DNA from: Clusia tigrina
Lineage: Eukaryota; Arthropoda; Insecta; Diptera; Clusiidae
DNA: 64,000 nt
Assembly (NCBI GenBank): GCA_920105625.2
Contig: OV050032.1
Span: forward strand, 204,194,758-204,258,757
Direction of reading: 5' to 3'
Shown here in pieces: positions 35,633 to 49,000 of the stretch. A model generated the notes under the pieces. That model was given only the letters and a program-made list of their open reading frames with translations. It was not told the DNA's origin and did no database searches. Each line of letters opens with the position of its first letter. Position 1 is the first letter of the stretch. A program made the position numbers and the translations under genes.

Positions 35633-37699
35633 TTTGATTTTTTCAAATCTATATAAGAAATATATAATTTTAATAAAAATTTCACATATATAGAATCTAG
35701 AGATTTTTATATATTTTTAATATTTAAATTATATTTCATATACATATAATAAAAAAATACTTCATAAATTTACTTACGTACAAAAAATCGCTTTCTATTG
35801 ATTATGTCAGCCACTGACACCAGGCGACCAGAAAACGAAAAGAGCATCACATTTCACATCATAAATTGAAAATCGAAATTATTCTTTAATTCCAAAATAT
35901 TACGTAATGTGGACAAATTTTTTTTTGCATTTGGCGTTGCGGTCCCTTCACAAGTCGCTACATACCAGAACTATATATGTATTTTGTATAAATGTATGTA
36001 CGTGCCTATTCAGAATTACCCAATAGGAAATTTCGTAATGAATATATCGAACAATATTTTCAATACAACGGACAACAATATTTTCACATTACAACATTCT
36101 CTTCTTCCGTCAATAAGATTAGCAATGGAGATCCGAGTGATATCGATTAGTTTTGTGCATTGAGTATTCTTTACTTTAATAAATAAAAAGGAAGCTGTAT
36201 GACTTCTTTCTTACCTAACTGAATAACGCTTACATAAGCCGGCCAACCATTTAATAAAAGTAAATCGAATTCGTGAGGTAAGAATGCTGTACTTACGGAT
36301 GGAAAATAAGCATAATGGCATGCATTAAGTGAGCATTATTTTCCCGACTGCGTAATGCTGGGGGATTCACTTTCCATCAGATCTTAAATTTTTAAGCACA
36401 ATGAAAAGGAATAACATTTCTTGTGGTGTGTGTACGAAGCAATATGCAGCGCTTTCCAAGCTTGCAAGTCAGCTGGAGGTGCGAAACCTTGCAAATATGT
36501 AAGCTTTCTTTAAGCGGGCTGCAATTTTGTGAGCTGTGGACCACTGAGGAATAGCATTGCAAATAATTTGAAAATAAAGAATAATTTCAACTTTCAAGTG
36601 TGCCACTGCTTTCCTTTTCTGTTCGCCTAGTATGAGTGGCCAACATACTCAATAGAAAAGGACTGATTTTATTTATTTCTTATTATTAAAATTATAATAA
36701 ACAAAATCACAACAAATATGAGTACCAATATTTCCATTTTTATAAAAATCAGTAAAATATGAAATCAAATAAATTCTAAATTTCTTAATCACACATATTC
36801 ATGTACGTATAAAATTGAGAAAGTATTTGATTTCATGAAATAGTATGTGTTTTTATATGAAATGTGGCACTTCTGCGCAAATTGCCAAACTTAAAAATGA
36901 TAAAAAATACCAAATATAAAAAATATTTATCTCTAAACCATGTGAGACCGTTTGACCTACATACATTCGAGTAGAATCAATGTGTACATTCTCACATGCA
37001 TATGTATTCAAGAAGCGTGTGTTTGTATGTATATTTTGTATGCTCTACATTAAATAAACGCATTAATTTCATTCCATTCTTTCGGTGTTCTTTATCCGAC
37101 AAGCAAAACCGCCACATCAAAGAACAACGAAAGAGTAAATAAAGAATCAATTTGCAATACATCTTCATTTTGCCCAACATTGCAAAAAGTATATACAATG
37201 TATTATCAATGCGAATGCATAGCTATATGGTATAAAATTGAAATGAAAACCAAATACATATGTGCTACTGTGATATAAGCTGTCAGCAATAGACTCCTGA
37301 GGTAGTTTCGAATCCTTAACAAAAACTATTTTTAAATAGATATTTGTTGTGATTTTTTGGCAAAAAGTTTAATGGGCAAATATCTCATAATTTATATTTC
37401 GGCTGTATGTATGCTTTTTTGATTTTATACTATATTAGAGATGAATGGTGAGTGGTTGTTAGCCATATTAAAAAAAATTTCAAAATAAAACTCTTTATAT
37501 AATCAGCACAATTGCATTATTAAATTAATTGTTTTATACAAATACGTAGAGCATCTAAACATTGATTATAAACACTTCGTGTATACAAAACAAGTTGTGC
37601 CAACTTTGTATCTTTCATTCCAAAAAGTTTTCCTCCCTGCGAATTTTGTATACAAGCTTAACAGAGGGAAATTGGATGTCTCTATAATATATGTTTCTG
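35454..37699. other. Right-hand body of T1; no gene
   Basis: It continues copy 2 of the duplication (to about 35683) and then unique T1 sequence to its right TIR. It has a TA run near 35600-35630. A short subterminal match to the left end (the CGCAGGGAGGAAA block) is near 37630. No transposase or other ORF can be supported. Confidence 0.6.
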
Positions 37700-37742
37700 A
37701 CTAGAACATGAAGAAATAAAGATCAGTCGTTGAACACCCGTT

Positions 37743-39678
37743 CATAGATTACCAATAGATACGCAGCTTGCCGAATCCAACAACAAAATCAATGCAAAAT
37801 GGATTTGCAATAGTATGCGAGAATCTCATTTTTCACCGAGGTCTGTTAGCACAAGTGGCCTCGGTGAATAAACTACTTATACACCATTTTGACTCCTTTT
37901 ACAAAAGAGTGTTACCGAAGTACATAATTTTGTAGTAGGTTGTAAATTCATATTATTATCAATATACTGAAATATTAATGAAAAAATATAACATTAAATG
38001 AACTCAGTACTGCAATTCAATTAAAACTATTTTATGGTTGCGAAAGAACTTCCATGTGAAGAAAACAAAATTTTAAGAACCTTTTTTGTTACTGTTAATT
38101 TATAACTGTGTTGAAGGTGTTCGTTTATATTGCGAAATATTAAATAAATGTTGCAGTTACACTTTTATATCTAATTTAAATTAATTGTAAGCGAAGGATA
38201 TGTGATTTTATCTCAAATTGACTTTACGTAGCTAAAATGCGTCTTGAGGCAGATAAAATTTTAAATTTTATTATTGTTTTTTTATTATCTCAGACAATAT
38301 ATAGGAAGTGTTAAGGACGAGTGATAAAGAAACATGTTTTAAAATAAAAAAAATTTGTCTCACAGTCACGACCTCATGCGAAATGCTTCTTTTGTAAATC
38401 TTTTTCTCTTTGAGTCGAAGGCCTTAGTTGCTAGTCTTCTTTTAGCTTCATCTATTGCAATATTATCTGAATCGCTTTTGAATTCTCGTAAATATAAATA
38501 ACATACCACACTATTTCACTAATAATTTTCACTTTAGTTATATTTTATTTAATTCGAAATATAAATACGCTAATAAAGTTTATTTAAGAAATAAATTTTA
38601 TTTATTACACACAAGCTCATAGTTATAAAAATTATTTCAACCATTTTTGTTTGCGAATTTTCCAACGCTGAATAATTGTAAGTATTCACCACTAACATTG
38701 ATTGGTTATAAATTGCCGCATTTTAAAAAACAAACTGGAATTTCCATATAAGAAGTATGGTGTAAGTGTATTTAATTAAAAATTTGGCAATAATGGCAAA
38801 AACTAAGGTTGAATAAAACAGCTACGTTATTTTTTCCTTAAAATGGAAACTTTTTACTAAAGAAAAATTGTGAATCAAAAGGCTTTTACCTTGTTAGTAT
38901 TTCCTGGTCAAGTTCTATCTTATTGGTACTTGCAACGAAGTGTTTTATTCTGAAAACAGTTGATTCTTAAGCGTTCAGAGTAGCAACATTTACAAGCCTT
39001 CATATTACTTCGGATTTTACATCGACTTAAATGAACACTTAATAATAATAATATTTTTAATAGCAATAATTATATTTCCATGTTTACTGGATCTTCGAAT
39101 CAACTAGCGTTTTTGAAAGAGGTCGAAATTTTTTGAAGTCCATTACTATAAAAGATGTCAGGAATTATGATCTGACAAAGACTTAATTTTCTAAAAGGTT
39201 GGATTTTAAATAGAAGGTTTAAGGGAATTGTGGCAGTTTTTGTCACAAAAAGGCTTTCCACACATAATGACTAGGAAACTTTATTCAGATAGTACAAAAG
39301 CTACCTACGCAAACTCTACACATCCAAACCATACCAATACATAAGACACACCCATCCGCTGCACTGCGATACTATGACACTTGACATGTGCAACTTAATT
39401 AGAATCCTAGCGTGCAGCCATTGGTGAGTTAGTCTTAAGCGAAAGGGATTAGACATAAACAAATTAGAATAATCGAGAATTGTTATCGAATTTGTAACTC
39501 AAACAAATTATATAAAAACCCTGCTCGGGAATTAAACAAATCAGTTTCCAGTTGGCAACTCAAACAAACTGCATTTTTCTTGCAATCAGCCTTTCTTCGC
39601 CTTTCTCTGGCTCACAGTTAGTTATTGCTCAATGGCGTCTTGCCATTGAACGCTCTAACATATCTATATTGTGGTATT

Positions 39679-39730
<52 letters not shown>

Positions 39731-40155
39731 TCTCGCACACACTATACGCGCATTACAAAGGTAACTGCGAGCAGATAGCGGATTTTTCAGAAGACCCCTC
39801 CATATCTTGTTACTGGGAAAAACGTGATCCCAATATACCGTTAGCTTTATTTATTAGGATTAGAATTTATTTCGCAACATATGTAAATATAACATACTTA
39901 TGAAACATAAGAATACCCTACAAAATAATATGTATCTAACCGCTTTCAAATTCAAAGTACTTTTTAATTGTTACGCCACGAAACTCTAAATTCTACTCCC
40001 ATGTTTAGCGTCAGCTGTAGCAAATTTTATTTTCTCACCATAGCATGGCCGCTATACATTGTGTTGTTATTGTTTCACACGGATAGGGAAAAAAATGGAT
40101 ATTTTTCAACAGCTGATGAGGAAGAAGAAGAGTTGCGTATCTATTTTAATCTATG
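37743..40155. mobile_element. T2: 2.4-kb TIR element with 8-bp target duplication
   Basis: The target duplication CACCCGTT is exact (37735-37742 and 40156-40163), and the empty site is in the 3' LTR near 45080. Ends CATAGATTA and TAATCTATG are inverted; the wider imperfect TIR includes AATAGATACGCA on both sides (about 24 bp with an indel). There is no transposase ORF. The 8-bp duplication fits hAT or P superfamilies. A (TA)n run lies at about 39685-39722. Confidence 0.85.
39511..39546 (+). promoter_or_regulatory. Candidate TATA + initiator promoter inside T2
   Basis: TATAAAAA (39511-39518) is followed 30 bp later by the arthropod initiator TCAGTT (39541-39546). This is the canonical spacing. 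No downstream ORF of note follows, so its purpose is unknown; it may be a captured fragment of a retroelement promoter. Confidence 0.5.
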
Positions 40156-40163
40156 CACCCGTT

Positions 40164-40216
40164 GGCAGAGAGACACTCGTTTGATTTCCCGCCGGCTAAA
40201 ATTCAGAAGTGGGATT
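40164..40216 (+). repeat. Last part of element A 5' LTR plus tRNA-Leu-like PBS
   Basis: 40164-40202 matches the end of the 3' LTR (GGCAGAGAGACACTCG to GGCTAAAAT). It is followed at 40203 by TCAGAAGTGGGAT, part of the sequence complementary to a leucine tRNA 3' end. Confidence 0.8.
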
Positions 40217-40289
40217 GATCCGCCAAGCAAAAAAAAAAAAAAAAATTTTTTTTACACAATTTGTTTAAATTAAATTATAAAGTTTTGCT

Positions 40290-42857
40290 ATGGACGCAGT
40301 TGACTACAACAAATATTCGGCCCTACAACTCAGAGAGTGGCTTAAGAGGTTGGGGTTACCTCCTGGCGGTACAAAGGCAGAAATGACAGTTAAGATAGAC
40401 AGTGTTTCATTAGAAAAACGTGGTGTCTGTCCAACTGTCAAAGAGAAGGATGACGGCGTCGTCCAACAAACTGTTGCAGAAAAAAGTACAGCCGAAAAAA
40501 TTACAGAAAACTACGCAGCACAAACCGCAGGCATACACGAATTTGCACAAAATTCCAACGACGACGGTCAGTCACAAAGTCAACGAGCAGTCGGCACCGA
40601 CACACAACAACAACATCAACATCAGTTTGTGCGTACATCGATGGAAGCAGCGACTGAAAAGCAGTTCGTCGAATTGAAGCAAATCATAGCGGAACTTCAA
40701 CAACAGTTAAAAGTACCACAGACGGCAAAGCAAATGAGTGAGAACACTGGTACAGAAAACTCTGAATTGCAAAAGAACGGTGAAAATATGTGCACCGAAA
40801 ACACAGAGACACAAATTACCGAAACAAATTTACAGACACAAAGTAACGAAGCAAATGTAAAGACACAAACACAGAAGATAGAAGCAAATGTGAAAGAAAA
40901 GGACGAATTGTTACACATCTCATTCTCGCTCGCAAAAGATTTGGTGGTAGAATTTGATGGCAACACATGCGCTCGTATATGGATAAAACAACTTAAAACC
41001 ATTGCAGAGACATGCAAGTTAAATGAAAATTTTCTTCGCTTGCTGTTAATAAGCAAATTAAGAGATAACGCACAAAAGTGGTTGTATGCAGACACAGATC
41101 GAATTAAAGAACCTACTGATTCGCTGTTGGAGCAGTTAATGTTAGCGTTTGGACAAAAAATCAACAAGATCGAAGCTAGACAAAAATTTGAATCTCGCAT
41201 CTGGCAAGTAGGCGAATACTTCGAAAAATATTTCGACGACAAAATGTCTCTTTCCCGTGACATCAACGTTGATCAGGATGAGCTGTTAGACTACGTCATT
41301 GAAGGCATCCCCGTGGAATATCTAAAGATACAGGCCCGTATTCAATGCTTCGCGAATCCGTCGCAGCTATTGCGTTCGTTTCGAAATGTGCAGATGAAGT
41401 CGTCAATGACGGGTGCAGATAAACGCGATCAGAAGCCTGCAACAAAAGACATCAGATGTTACAATTGTAACTCGATGGGTCACTACGCAGCTGGCTGCCG
41501 TAAGCAAAAACGCCAAACCGGGTCCTGTTTTGGGTGTGGAAGTATGGAACATTTGGTCTCGCAGTGCCCGGACAGGAAAAATGGAGGAAATAATTACGTA
41601 AGACATTTCAAGATTTTTGTAGGTGATGATCCTAATGTTCCCTTAATTTCAGCGTGCCTCATAGATTCCGGTAGCCCTATATCTTTTATGAAATCGTCTC
41701 TTTTAAATGAAGAAATCCAAGTGAAGTCTGATGAAAATTCTTTTTATTTTGGCTTAAATAAAAGCCCACTGAAAATTTATGGAAAGATTTTATGTTTTGT
41801 AATGAATAATAGAAATAAAAAAATTCATTTTAATTTGAAAATTGTTGCCGACGAATCTATGAGCTACGATGTAGTTTTGGGTAGAGACTTTATGAATGCA
41901 TGCAAATTAAAATTAAATATGGATTCTTTAAAAATTGTAACGCTAAAAGAAGTTAAAGAAAAACAAAAATATGCAGAATCAAATGATCGAAAATTAACGT
42001 ACAAGGTTATTAAAAATTTACAGAAAAAAGACAGTCAGTTGGAAAATCATACTGAAACAAATGAGTTAGATTCGGTCGTTGAAGAAATGTTACAAATTAA
42101 TTATGTCGATAATGTTGAACAAGAATATAATGTCGGTAAAAATGTTAATTTTGACACAAGAAGTAAATTTGTTAAAATGTTTGAACGAATATATAATAAG
42201 ACTGTCAGACCAAGCGAGCCGTTTGTTAAAAGCAAGATAAAATTATGTTTAGAAAACCCTGAGCCGTTTAATCGCCCTGCTAGACGATTGGCTGTTGAGG
42301 AACGCGAAAAACTGCAGAAACTTCTTGATGAGTATTTACAAAAAGGATTTATTAGACCAAGCGAATCAGAGTATGCGTCTCCAATAGTGTTAGTGAGAAA
42401 AAAGACAGGAGAACTCAGAATGTGTGTAGACTATAGAACCCTTAATAAAATGACTTTGAAAGACAATTACCCTCTACCGCACATAGACGATTTGTTAGAC
42501 AGGTTGGTGGATAAATGCGTGTTCTCAAAGTTAGATTTGAAGAATGGGTTTTTCCATGTTTTTGTTGACGAAAGTTCGGTTAAATATACATCTTTTGTCA
42601 CTCCACTAGGACAGTATGAATTTTTACGAATGCCCTTTGGATTAAAAAATGCACCTTCAGTGTTTCAAAGGTTCATAAACAAAATTTTTGCTGATTTGAT
42701 AAGAGAAAATAAAGTTATTGTGTATATGGACGATATAATGATCGCTACAAAAAATTATGAAGAACATCTGAAGATATTAGAAGAGGTCCTACACAGACTT
42801 GTTCAAAACAAGTTAGACCTAAGGTTAGACAAGTGTGATTTTGCAGAGCCAAATTAA
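40290..42857 (+). CDS. Element A Gag-protease-RT polyprotein, first part (855 aa)
   Basis: The N-terminus has a SAP-like motif (SALQLREWLKRLGLPPGGTK, about residues 10-30). A Gln/Thr/Glu-rich linker and capsid-like region follow. Then come two CCHC knuckles (CYNCNSMGHYAAGC near 390; CFGCGSMEHLVSQC near 412), an aspartic protease with DSG rather than DTG (LIDSGSPISFM, near 457), and reverse transcriptase with VDYRTLN and the catalytic YMDDI near 812. The frame ends abruptly inside the region after RT. The downstream frame 42835-44790 resumes there with YLGFL, so a small indel separates two halves of one Ty3/gypsy Pol. Gag and Pol are in the same frame up to the break. Confidence 0.9.
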   Translation: MDAVDYNKYSALQLREWLKRLGLPPGGTKAEMTVKIDSVSLEKRGVCPTVKEKDDGVVQQTVAEKSTAEKITENYAAQTAGIHEFAQNSNDDGQSQSQRAVGTDTQQQHQHQFVRTSMEAATEKQFVELKQIIAELQQQLKVPQTAKQMSENTGTENSELQKNGENMCTENTETQITETNLQTQSNEANVKTQTQKIEANVKEKDELLHISFSLAKDLVVEFDGNTCARIWIKQLKTIAETCKLNENFLRLLLISKLRDNAQKWLYADTDRIKEPTDSLLEQLMLAFGQKINKIEARQKFESRIWQVGEYFEKYFDDKMSLSRDINVDQDELLDYVIEGIPVEYLKIQARIQCFANPSQLLRSFRNVQMKSSMTGADKRDQKPATKDIRCYNCNSMGHYAAGCRKQKRQTGSCFGCGSMEHLVSQCPDRKNGGNNYVRHFKIFVGDDPNVPLISACLIDSGSPISFMKSSLLNEEIQVKSDENSFYFGLNKSPLKIYGKILCFVMNNRNKKIHFNLKIVADESMSYDVVLGRDFMNACKLKLNMDSLKIVTLKEVKEKQKYAESNDRKLTYKVIKNLQKKDSQLENHTETNELDSVVEEMLQINYVDNVEQEYNVGKNVNFDTRSKFVKMFERIYNKTVRPSEPFVKSKIKLCLENPEPFNRPARRLAVEEREKLQKLLDEYLQKGFIRPSESEYASPIVLVRKKTGELRMCVDYRTLNKMTLKDNYPLPHIDDLLDRLVDKCVFSKLDLKNGFFHVFVDESSVKYTSFVTPLGQYEFLRMPFGLKNAPSVFQRFINKIFADLIRENKVIVYMDDIMIATKNYEEHLKILEEVLHRLVQNKLDLRLDKCDFAEPN

Positions 42858-44790
42858 ATATTTAGGATTTTTGATAACAAGAGAAGGTGTTAGCGCGGAT
42901 GACAAAGGTATTAAAGCTGTTAAAAACTTTCCGACTCCAGACAATGTCCACAATGTACAGAGTTTTCTTGGTTTATGCTCGTATTTCCGACGGTTTATGA
43001 AAGACTTTTCGATAATAGCTAAACCCCTTTATGATTTGTTAAGAAAGGATAAAAAATTCTGTTTTGAAGAAAAAGAATTAGAATGTTTTTTATGTCTTAA
43101 AGATAAACTAATTCAGTCTCCAGTTCTGTCAATATATAACTATAAAGATGTTACAGAATTGCATTGCGATGCAAGTTCTCATGGATTTGGGGCAGTATTA
43201 ATGCAGAAAAAAGAAGACGGCAAGCTACACCCAGTGTTTTATTTTTCCAAACGGACGACAGACGTAGAGTCAAAATACCACAGCTTTGAACTGGAGACAT
43301 TAGCAATTATTTATGCGTTACGGAGATTTCGTATTTATCTCCAAGGGAAACGTTTTAAAATTGTTACCGACTGCAACTCCCTAACGCTCACTTTGAATAA
43401 AGTAGAGTTAAATCCAAGAATAGCCAGGTGGGCGTTAGAATTGCAGAATTATGATTATGAATTACAACATAGAGCAGGAAATCGCATGCAACACGTGGAT
43501 GCTTTGAGCAGATGCATGAATGTGATGGCTATAGGAACAAATACTTTTGAAGAAAATTTACTGATATGCCAAGCAAAAGATAGAAGGCTACAAAAAATTA
43601 GAGAAACTTTAACTACTTCAGAACACAAACTGTACGAGATGAGAAATGGAATATTGTACAGAAAAAGTAATGATAACAGGTTGTTGCTTTGTGTCCCAGA
43701 AGATATGGAAGATCACGTGATGTACAAATATCATAATGAAATGGGACATGTGGGAAGAGATAAAATGACAGACGCAATTTCAAAAAGTTATTGGTTTCCA
43801 AACATTAAAACGAAGTCAACGGTCCATATTGAAAACTGTCTTAAGTGCGTTGCTTTTTCTCCAAAACCAGGTAAAGAAGAAGGATTTCTACACAACATTC
43901 CTAAGGGAAATAAGCCATTTGATATTGTACACATAGACCACTATGGACCGATAGATGCAGGAAGAGTTAAGAAACACATATTCGTAGTAGTTGATGCTTT
44001 TACAAAATTCGTTAGGTTATACCCAACAAAGACTACAAATACAAAGGAAGTAGTTCAAGCCTTAAAAGAACATTTCAGATCATACAGCAAGCCAAAATGT
44101 ATTGTGTCGGATAGAGGTAGTTGTTTCACGTCAAGCGAATTTGAAGCGTTTATGAAAGACAACTACATCAAACACATTAAGATAGCGACAGGTTCTCCCC
44201 AGGCAAATGGTCAGGTAGAATGCATTAATAGAAGTATAGGACCTATGATAGCCAAATTAGTTGAACCTGAAAGAGGATTACACTGGGACGTACTTGTTGA
44301 AACAGTTGAATATTCGTTAAATAATACACAACATAGAAGTATAAAACAATTTCCAAGCAAAATGTTGTTTGGAATAGAACAAAAGGGTAAAGTATTAGAC
44401 GAATTTAAAGAAAAACTGATGGAACTTAATGAAAACGTAGAGGAAATAAATTTAGAAGAATTACGGAAAGAGGGAGAGCATAACCAAATCAAAGCTCAAA
44501 ATTATAATAAATCTTACGTTGATGGAAAACGCAGAGAACCGTACAAATACAAAGTAGGAGATTATGTAATGGTGAAAAATTTTGATTCTACGGTAGGGTT
44601 TTCTAGAAAACTTATACCCAAACACAAGGGCCCTTATGAGATTGCGCGAATTCTTAGAAATGATAGGTTTCTTTTAAAAGATGTAGAAGGGTTTCAAGTT
44701 TCTCGCGTTCCGTATCAGGGTGTCTGGAGTGTCCAGAACATTAGACAATGGATTAACAACAAACGAAAAGAGTCTAAAAAAAAATTGTAA
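42835..44790 (+). pseudogene. Element A Pol, second part (RNase H and integrase), out of frame
   Basis: This frame starts within the RT connection (YLGFLITREG) and runs through RNase H (LHCDASSHGFGAVLMQKK, FELETLAIIYALRRF, IVTDCNSLTL). Integrase follows, with an HHCC zinc module (HNEMGHVGRDK ... CLKC), catalytic D, D and E in VHIDHYGP, IVSDRGSCF and GQVECINRS, and a GPY/F-like C-terminal module (KHKGPYEIARIL). There is no env. It overlaps the preceding frame by 23 bp at the break near 42840. The rest of the frame is open, so the lesion looks young. A programmed frameshift at this place, between RT and RNase H, would be unusual. Confidence 0.85.
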
Positions 44791-44926
44791 ATCATAATAG
44801 AATTAATTTATGTTTAGACTAGATTAAGAATTAGAAGATTAAGAAAAACTGTAATGTATTTCTAAGTTATCGGTAAGTCTTCTTGTATACAAAGATCAGG
44901 GGATCTTGTCGTCAGGACGGCCGAGT

Positions 44927-45294
<368 letters not shown>

Positions 45295-45414
45295 GTAAAG
45301 ACTCTCTATAGCTGGGGTAGACTCAGCGGCTTCCAGGGGTCGTGTACAGAAAATTTATAGATTGAATTCCACCAGGGTTATTATAGTTTAAATTTCTTTA
45401 TTTATCTAAAATAT
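45295..45414 (-). repeat. Relict LTR related to element B, reverse orientation (left piece)
   Basis: The blocks CTATAGCTGGGGTAGACTCAG and CGGCTTCCAGGGGTCGTGTACAG resemble the reverse complement of the end of the element B LTR but are clearly diverged. It is interrupted at 45415 by element C. The remainder resumes at about 52158 (TTAGTTAGTCCTTACAATAT). Confidence 0.65.
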
Positions 45415-46001
45415 TGTTACGAAATTGCCCTCTTGACAATTTACTCTGTTACAAAATTGCCCTCCTGACAATTCCTCTAACTCTCTGTACTCGGACTCGT
45501 ACCACTGGATTGTGTAGTAATCAAACAATCGCTGGTTAAATTAAAATAATTAGCTTTATTTAATTATTGCTATTTACACATTTAATATTAGGCTTAAAGT
45601 TTACTTAGTTATTATTTGCACTTTATTTAACAAACCATTAGTCACTTTATTTACTAATGAATTTCACCACTTTGTAAATCACAAATACTGCTGCTTCGAT
45701 TAAAATGCCTGCTGTACACACTTTTACGATCTCTGATCTACTGTATTCCAGTTTGAACAGTCTTGTCGCTTTTATAGTTTTCGAATGGTTGGTGTAGAAA
45801 CTTCTACGCTATTCTCGTAGTTTCTAGAAGCTTCTATCCTTTTCGACAGAAGTCGAGAATATTCTTTTTGATATTACCGGCAGATGGTTCTTGAATAAAC
45901 TTTTATTCGAATAGTTTGCATCTTGACTCACAGGGGGCACTCATTCTCCAGATGGGATCCTAAAAGTATGCAATCCCTTTTCACTGGGCTATCACGTTTC
46001 A
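45415..46001 (-). repeat. 3' LTR of element C (587 bp)
   Basis: It contains the three-unit heat-shock element at 45822-45834 and the TATA box CTTTTATAG (on + strand) near 45770. The immediately adjacent purine tract marks the plus-strand primer. Confidence 0.9.
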
Positions 46002-46012
46002 CTGCCCTCCGC

Positions 46013-49000
46013 TTAAACTTGTTCGTCCCGAACAAGGATAGTACTGCAACCTTTATAAGGAGATAACCTCTCTAAATGAACGACTTTCATTTTGCTCCTG
46101 GCATTTCTCGCCAACTGGATGCGGTATACTACATCGTTGAGCCGCTTTATCACCTTATAAGGGCCTTCCCAGTGTGTTTGCAGTTTTGGCGATAATCCCT
46201 TTTTCCTTTGCGGATTATGAAGCATAACTAGCTGCCCTTCCTGAAATCCCTTGGAGTTTGCTCGTAGATCATATCTGGCTTTCATTTTATCACTCATCAG
46301 TTGTGTGCGCTTTCTGATGGTTCCATGAATTTCATTCAGCTGTCTTCGTTTGTCAGCTACATAACTGCTACATGAAACTTCCGTAGATGAGTAGGCACCG
46401 AATTTCAGATCTGCAGGCAATCTTATGTCACAACCGAAAATAGCCTTAGCTGGTGTTGTAGATGTTGTATCGTGAGTTGCCGATCGGTATGCCATTAAGA
46501 AGAGGGGTATGTGTTGGTCCCAATCTTTCTGGTTTCTGTCCACGACTTTTCTTAGGTGTTCCTCAAGCGTACGATTAAATCTTTCAACCATTCCATCGGA
46601 TTGTGGGTGCAAAGGGGTTGTACGAGTTTTGCGTATGCCCATCAATTCACTCATTTCCCTGAATATTGTTGACTCGAAATTTCTGCCTTGATCCGAGTGC
46701 AACTCGAGGGGAGCTCCGAATCTGCAGACCCAATTATTGATAAATGCATCTGCAACGGTCTTAGCTTCTTGATCGGGAATGGGGTACACTTCTGGCCATT
46801 TACTAAAATAGTCGATTACGACGAGAACATATTTGTTGCCGGAATCACTAATTGGAAACGGACCTGCTATGTCCATTGCAATACGCTCAAATGGCGCTCC
46901 CACGTTGTATAAATGCATCTTCCCCTGGCTGCGACGGCTCGGTCCCTTGGCAGCTGTACACTTTTCACAAGCACTAATCCAGTCAACCACCGATTGCTGG
47001 CAACCAACCCAATAAAATCGTGTTTTAATTTTCTCGACTGTTTTTGTTATTCCCAAATGTCCTCCGCTTGGCCCACTATGGTATTCCTTGAGAATTTCGC
47101 TTATTCTTGCCTTGGGTACCACAATCAAGTTCTTCGTGGTTTTTCCATCTTCGCTCTCCCACAGGCGGAATAGGCATCCATCTTGCAGCTTTAAGCTATT
47201 CCATTGAGCCCAATATGCTTTAGTTATGGGGCTTTCAGTCGAGATTTCGTTCCAATCAGGCCGTTTTCCTTCGCTCTTACTTGATACGATTTTTGCCAAA
47301 TCTGGGTCATTTCGTTGTTCTTCTTTTATCTTTTCCGCTGTCCATTCATCGTCTGGTAAAACAGCCATTAAGCGCACATCGACTACTCCTTCTTTCCCTT
47401 CAGCTTTAGAACAGTGCTTACATTCCATACTGCAAGGACGTCGTGATAGTGCATCAGCATTCCCGTGGTTTCCGCCTCTGCGATGTTCTATTGTGAAATC
47501 GTAGCTTTGGAGTCTCTCAATCCATCTCGCAACCTGACCTTCGGGATTTTTGAACTGTAATAGCCAGCGCAGAGCAGCGTGATCCGTTCTCAACAAGAAC
47601 TTTTGTCCATACAGGTACTTGTTAAAGTGCTTCACGCACTGCATAACCGCCAAAAGTTCTCTCCGTGTTACACAGTAATTTCGCTCTGGCTTTGATAAGA
47701 TCTTACTGAAGTAGGCTATTACTCTTTCATGTCCGTCAATAACTTGCGACAGGACACCTCCAATCCCGAATCCACTTGCATCTGTATCCAAAATAAATTT
47801 TTCGCCAGGTATTGGATACGCAAGGATCGGAGCTGTACACAATAGCTGTTTCAATCTGTTGAATGCCTTCTCCTGTTCGCTTTTCCACTCAAAAGGACAA
47901 TTTTTCCTCGTTAATGCATGCAGACTACCAGCCACGTCCGCAAAGCCTGGAACAAAGCGTCTGTAATAGGTGCAAAGACCCAAGAAGCTGCGTAGCTCAT
48001 GCAAACTAGTTGGTCTTGGCCACTCCCTTACTGAGTCTATCTTATCTGGATCTGTGTGTACTCCTTCAGGTGTGACTTTATGTCCAAGGTACTTGACTTC
48101 TTTCTTGAAGAACGAGCATTTCTTTGCGCTCAGCTTCAACCCTGAAGCTCCTAATCGCATCAATACTTCTTCCAAATTCTTCAAGTGGTCCTCGAAGTCC
48201 TTTCCCATAACGATGATGTCATCTAAGTACACCAGACACGTTTTCCAGTGGAGACCCTTTAGCACATGTTCCATTAAGCGTTCAAATGTAGCTGGAGCAT
48301 TACACAGTCCGAATTGCATCACCAAAAATTGCCATAGTCCATCACCGGCACTGAATGCTGTCTTTTCCTTGTCTTGTTCGTCTACTGCCACTTGCCAATA
48401 TCCGCTTTGTAAATCCAGCGTTGAGAACCAATTTGAACCAGAAAGTGTGTCCAACGTATCGTCGATTCGAGGTAATGGATAACTATCTTTGTTCGTTACC
48501 TCATTTAGTTTACGATAATCTACACAGAAACGTGTGGAGCCATCCTTCTTCTTGACTAATACCACTGGAGAACTCCAGGGGCTCGCTGATGGCTCTATGA
48601 CGTTGTTCTGATGCATTTCCTTCAGCAATACATTCACCTCTTCTCTCTTTGCCAGAGGTACTCTTCTTGACGCTTGACGAATGGGTTTGGCATCACCAGT
48701 GTTGATTGTGTGTTTCACCATCTTTGTTCTGCCTTCGTTTTTACCCTTTTCAGCAAATACTGACCAATGTCTTGCCAAAAGTTGGCTGGCAGTCTTCCTC
48801 TGCTCTGTGGATAAGTCTTTGCTCCATTCTTTCGTGAGATCGTCGAGTACCTTTTTATCAGCTGGTATTTTCATTTTTGTGTCTCGCGGCTGGCTTTCAC
48901 AGTTTACAATTGCCGAAATTGCCTGGCAATTTCCAATTATCTGTCCTTTCTCTATGGTTTTAGCAGAATTCGCAAGATTGACCACTCTTACTGGCACTAT

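Noticed and set aside
44791..44926. Envelope gene in element A or C
   Set aside because: Neither element has room or an ORF for env between pol and the 3' LTR.
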